From: Drechslera avenae
Lineage: Eukaryota > Ascomycota > Dothideomycetes > Pleosporales > Pleosporaceae
DNA length: 64,000 nucleotides
Assembly (NCBI GenBank): GCA_034640345.1
Contig: JAXRVH010000003.1
Location: 682,001-746,000, forward strand
Direction: 5' to 3'
In this document: piece after piece, positions 63,401 to 64,000 of the stretch
Position numbering within the stretch: position 1 is the first letter of the stretch
How the letters are laid out: every line of letters begins with the position of its first letter
Notes under the pieces: generated by a model
Told to the model about the DNA's origin: nothing
Database searches by the model: none
What the model saw: only the letters and a program-made list of their open reading frames with translations
Translations under genes and position numbers: made by a program

Positions 63401-64000
63401 AGAGCACCTCTTCCGCCCGCCCGCCCAGCCAGGCACGGAGCACTGCACCTGCAACCGGCCTCTTGACAAGCAGCCTTTCACGCACAATCCTCTGCTCGCT
63501 CTGGCGATGCCGGTGAAATCGTCAGTTCGACCTGGCGCTGCTGCCTCATGTCATTGGCGCCGACTCTCGCTCGCCCTGGCGGCTGCAAAACTGCGCGCCG
63601 ACAACTCGCAGTGGTCGTGGTGTGGAATGTCACTCGCTCCTTTTGCCCTGTGCCGCATCTTCCTCTTCTTCTTCTTCCTCCCCCTTCTCCTCCTCCGTCT
63701 TACTTATTACCCAGAAGCAAGACTCGCAATCATCCTAGATGCTGGCCCTTCACCACCACCACCACCGCCGCCGCCCACAAAGGCGGCGCCATGCCGGCCA
63801 GTACCAATAATATAATTCGCAACCAGCTGCAGCCCTGATTCGCCTCGCTTTGGAAAAGCATCCCTTGCCGTCATATCGACCAGGGGCCCGCACCAGCTTC
63901 TACTCAGCCTGAGACGGCCTGCAGGGTATCTTATCCCCATCTGACCAAGCCGCACGCCACGCGCCGTGTCTGTTGGCTGCAGGCTACAGGCTGCACGGCG
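60410..64000. other. Right-end region without a supported gene
   Basis: 3.6 kb. Frames open between 62,100 and 63,500 are Arg/Pro/Ser-rich and change frame or strand without splice logic. A possible tiny spliced peptide at 61.4 kb is listed separately. From about 63,650 the plus strand is a CT-rich run (TCTTCCTCTTCTTCTTC...) followed by CCACCACC/CCGCCG units, typical of a fungal 5' leader, so a plus-strand gene probably begins beyond the window. Confidence 0.45.
61362..61494 (-). other. Possible very small spliced ORF or spliced 5' leader
   Basis: An ATG at 61494 opens MATATTVASRFRWDQRDDL..., followed by a convincing intron: donor GTAAGC at 61428, branch CTAAC, acceptor TGCAG. With that acceptor the frame ends almost at once (about 23 residues); a later AG would extend it by about 40 residues. 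The intron signals look real, so something here is probably transcribed from the minus strand; the coding status is unclear. Confidence 0.25.

Noticed and set aside
1..64000. tRNA, rRNA, CRISPR arrays, insertion sequences
   Set aside because: I scanned for B-box-like sequences, direct-repeat arrays and terminal inverted repeats and saw none convincing. CRISPR is not expected in a fungal nuclear genome.

Overview
This is nuclear DNA of a filamentous ascomycete. Almost every gene can be rebuilt by joining exons across short introns, mostly 45-95 nt, with GTRAGT-like donors, CTAAC/CTGAC-type branch sites and AG acceptors. The gene set (Zn2Cys6 regulator, Som1, fungal MED15, AIM18, a BioDA fusion enzyme) is fungal. 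The style fits a Dothideomycete, probably Pleosporales; that placement is inference from general familiarity, not a search. All exon coordinates were worked out by hand from splice signals and reading phase. The reconstructed coding sequences are all multiples of three.

Layout. 1-6 kb holds compact housekeeping genes: the 3' end of a Dug1-type dipeptidase, mitochondrial ribosomal protein MRPL20/mL58, an XRCC2-like RAD51 paralogue divergent from SOM1, then TAF8 divergent from COX9. A 3-kb gene-free stretch leads into the intronless MED15 gene (8.8-13.4 kb). 13.8-24.6 kb carries an alpha/beta hydrolase with unusually long introns, a Zn2Cys6 regulator, a class II aldolase/adducin-type protein, a GST-like protein ending in SKL, and the divergent pair PAM18/RLP24.

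26.3-33.4 kb is the most coherent block. It is a biotin biosynthesis cluster: an EamA-family transporter, the fused bioDA gene (dethiobiotin synthetase plus DAPA aminotransferase), bioF and bioB. bioDA and bioF share a divergent promoter with a perfect TGAGTCA site. BioF ends in a peroxisomal-type tripeptide (ARL) and BioB begins with a mitochondrial-type presequence, so the pathway would be split between organelles. A small membrane protein and a DUF676-like hydrolase follow.

38-46 kb holds a single-pass membrane protein with a Val/Pro-rich repeat region, a LURP-one family protein, an F-box/WD40 protein and a DUF7704-like membrane protein. After a 2.2-kb gene-free stretch come the COMPASS subunit Spp1, the Smc5-Smc6 subunit Nse3 and AIM18 (48.2-53.2 kb). 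54-57 kb has an unknown secreted protein, possible decayed ankyrin-like fragments and a multi-pass membrane protein. ARPC5 of the Arp2/3 complex lies at 59.5-60.4 kb. The last 3.6 kb has no gene I can support and ends in pyrimidine-rich sequence of the kind seen in fungal promoters.
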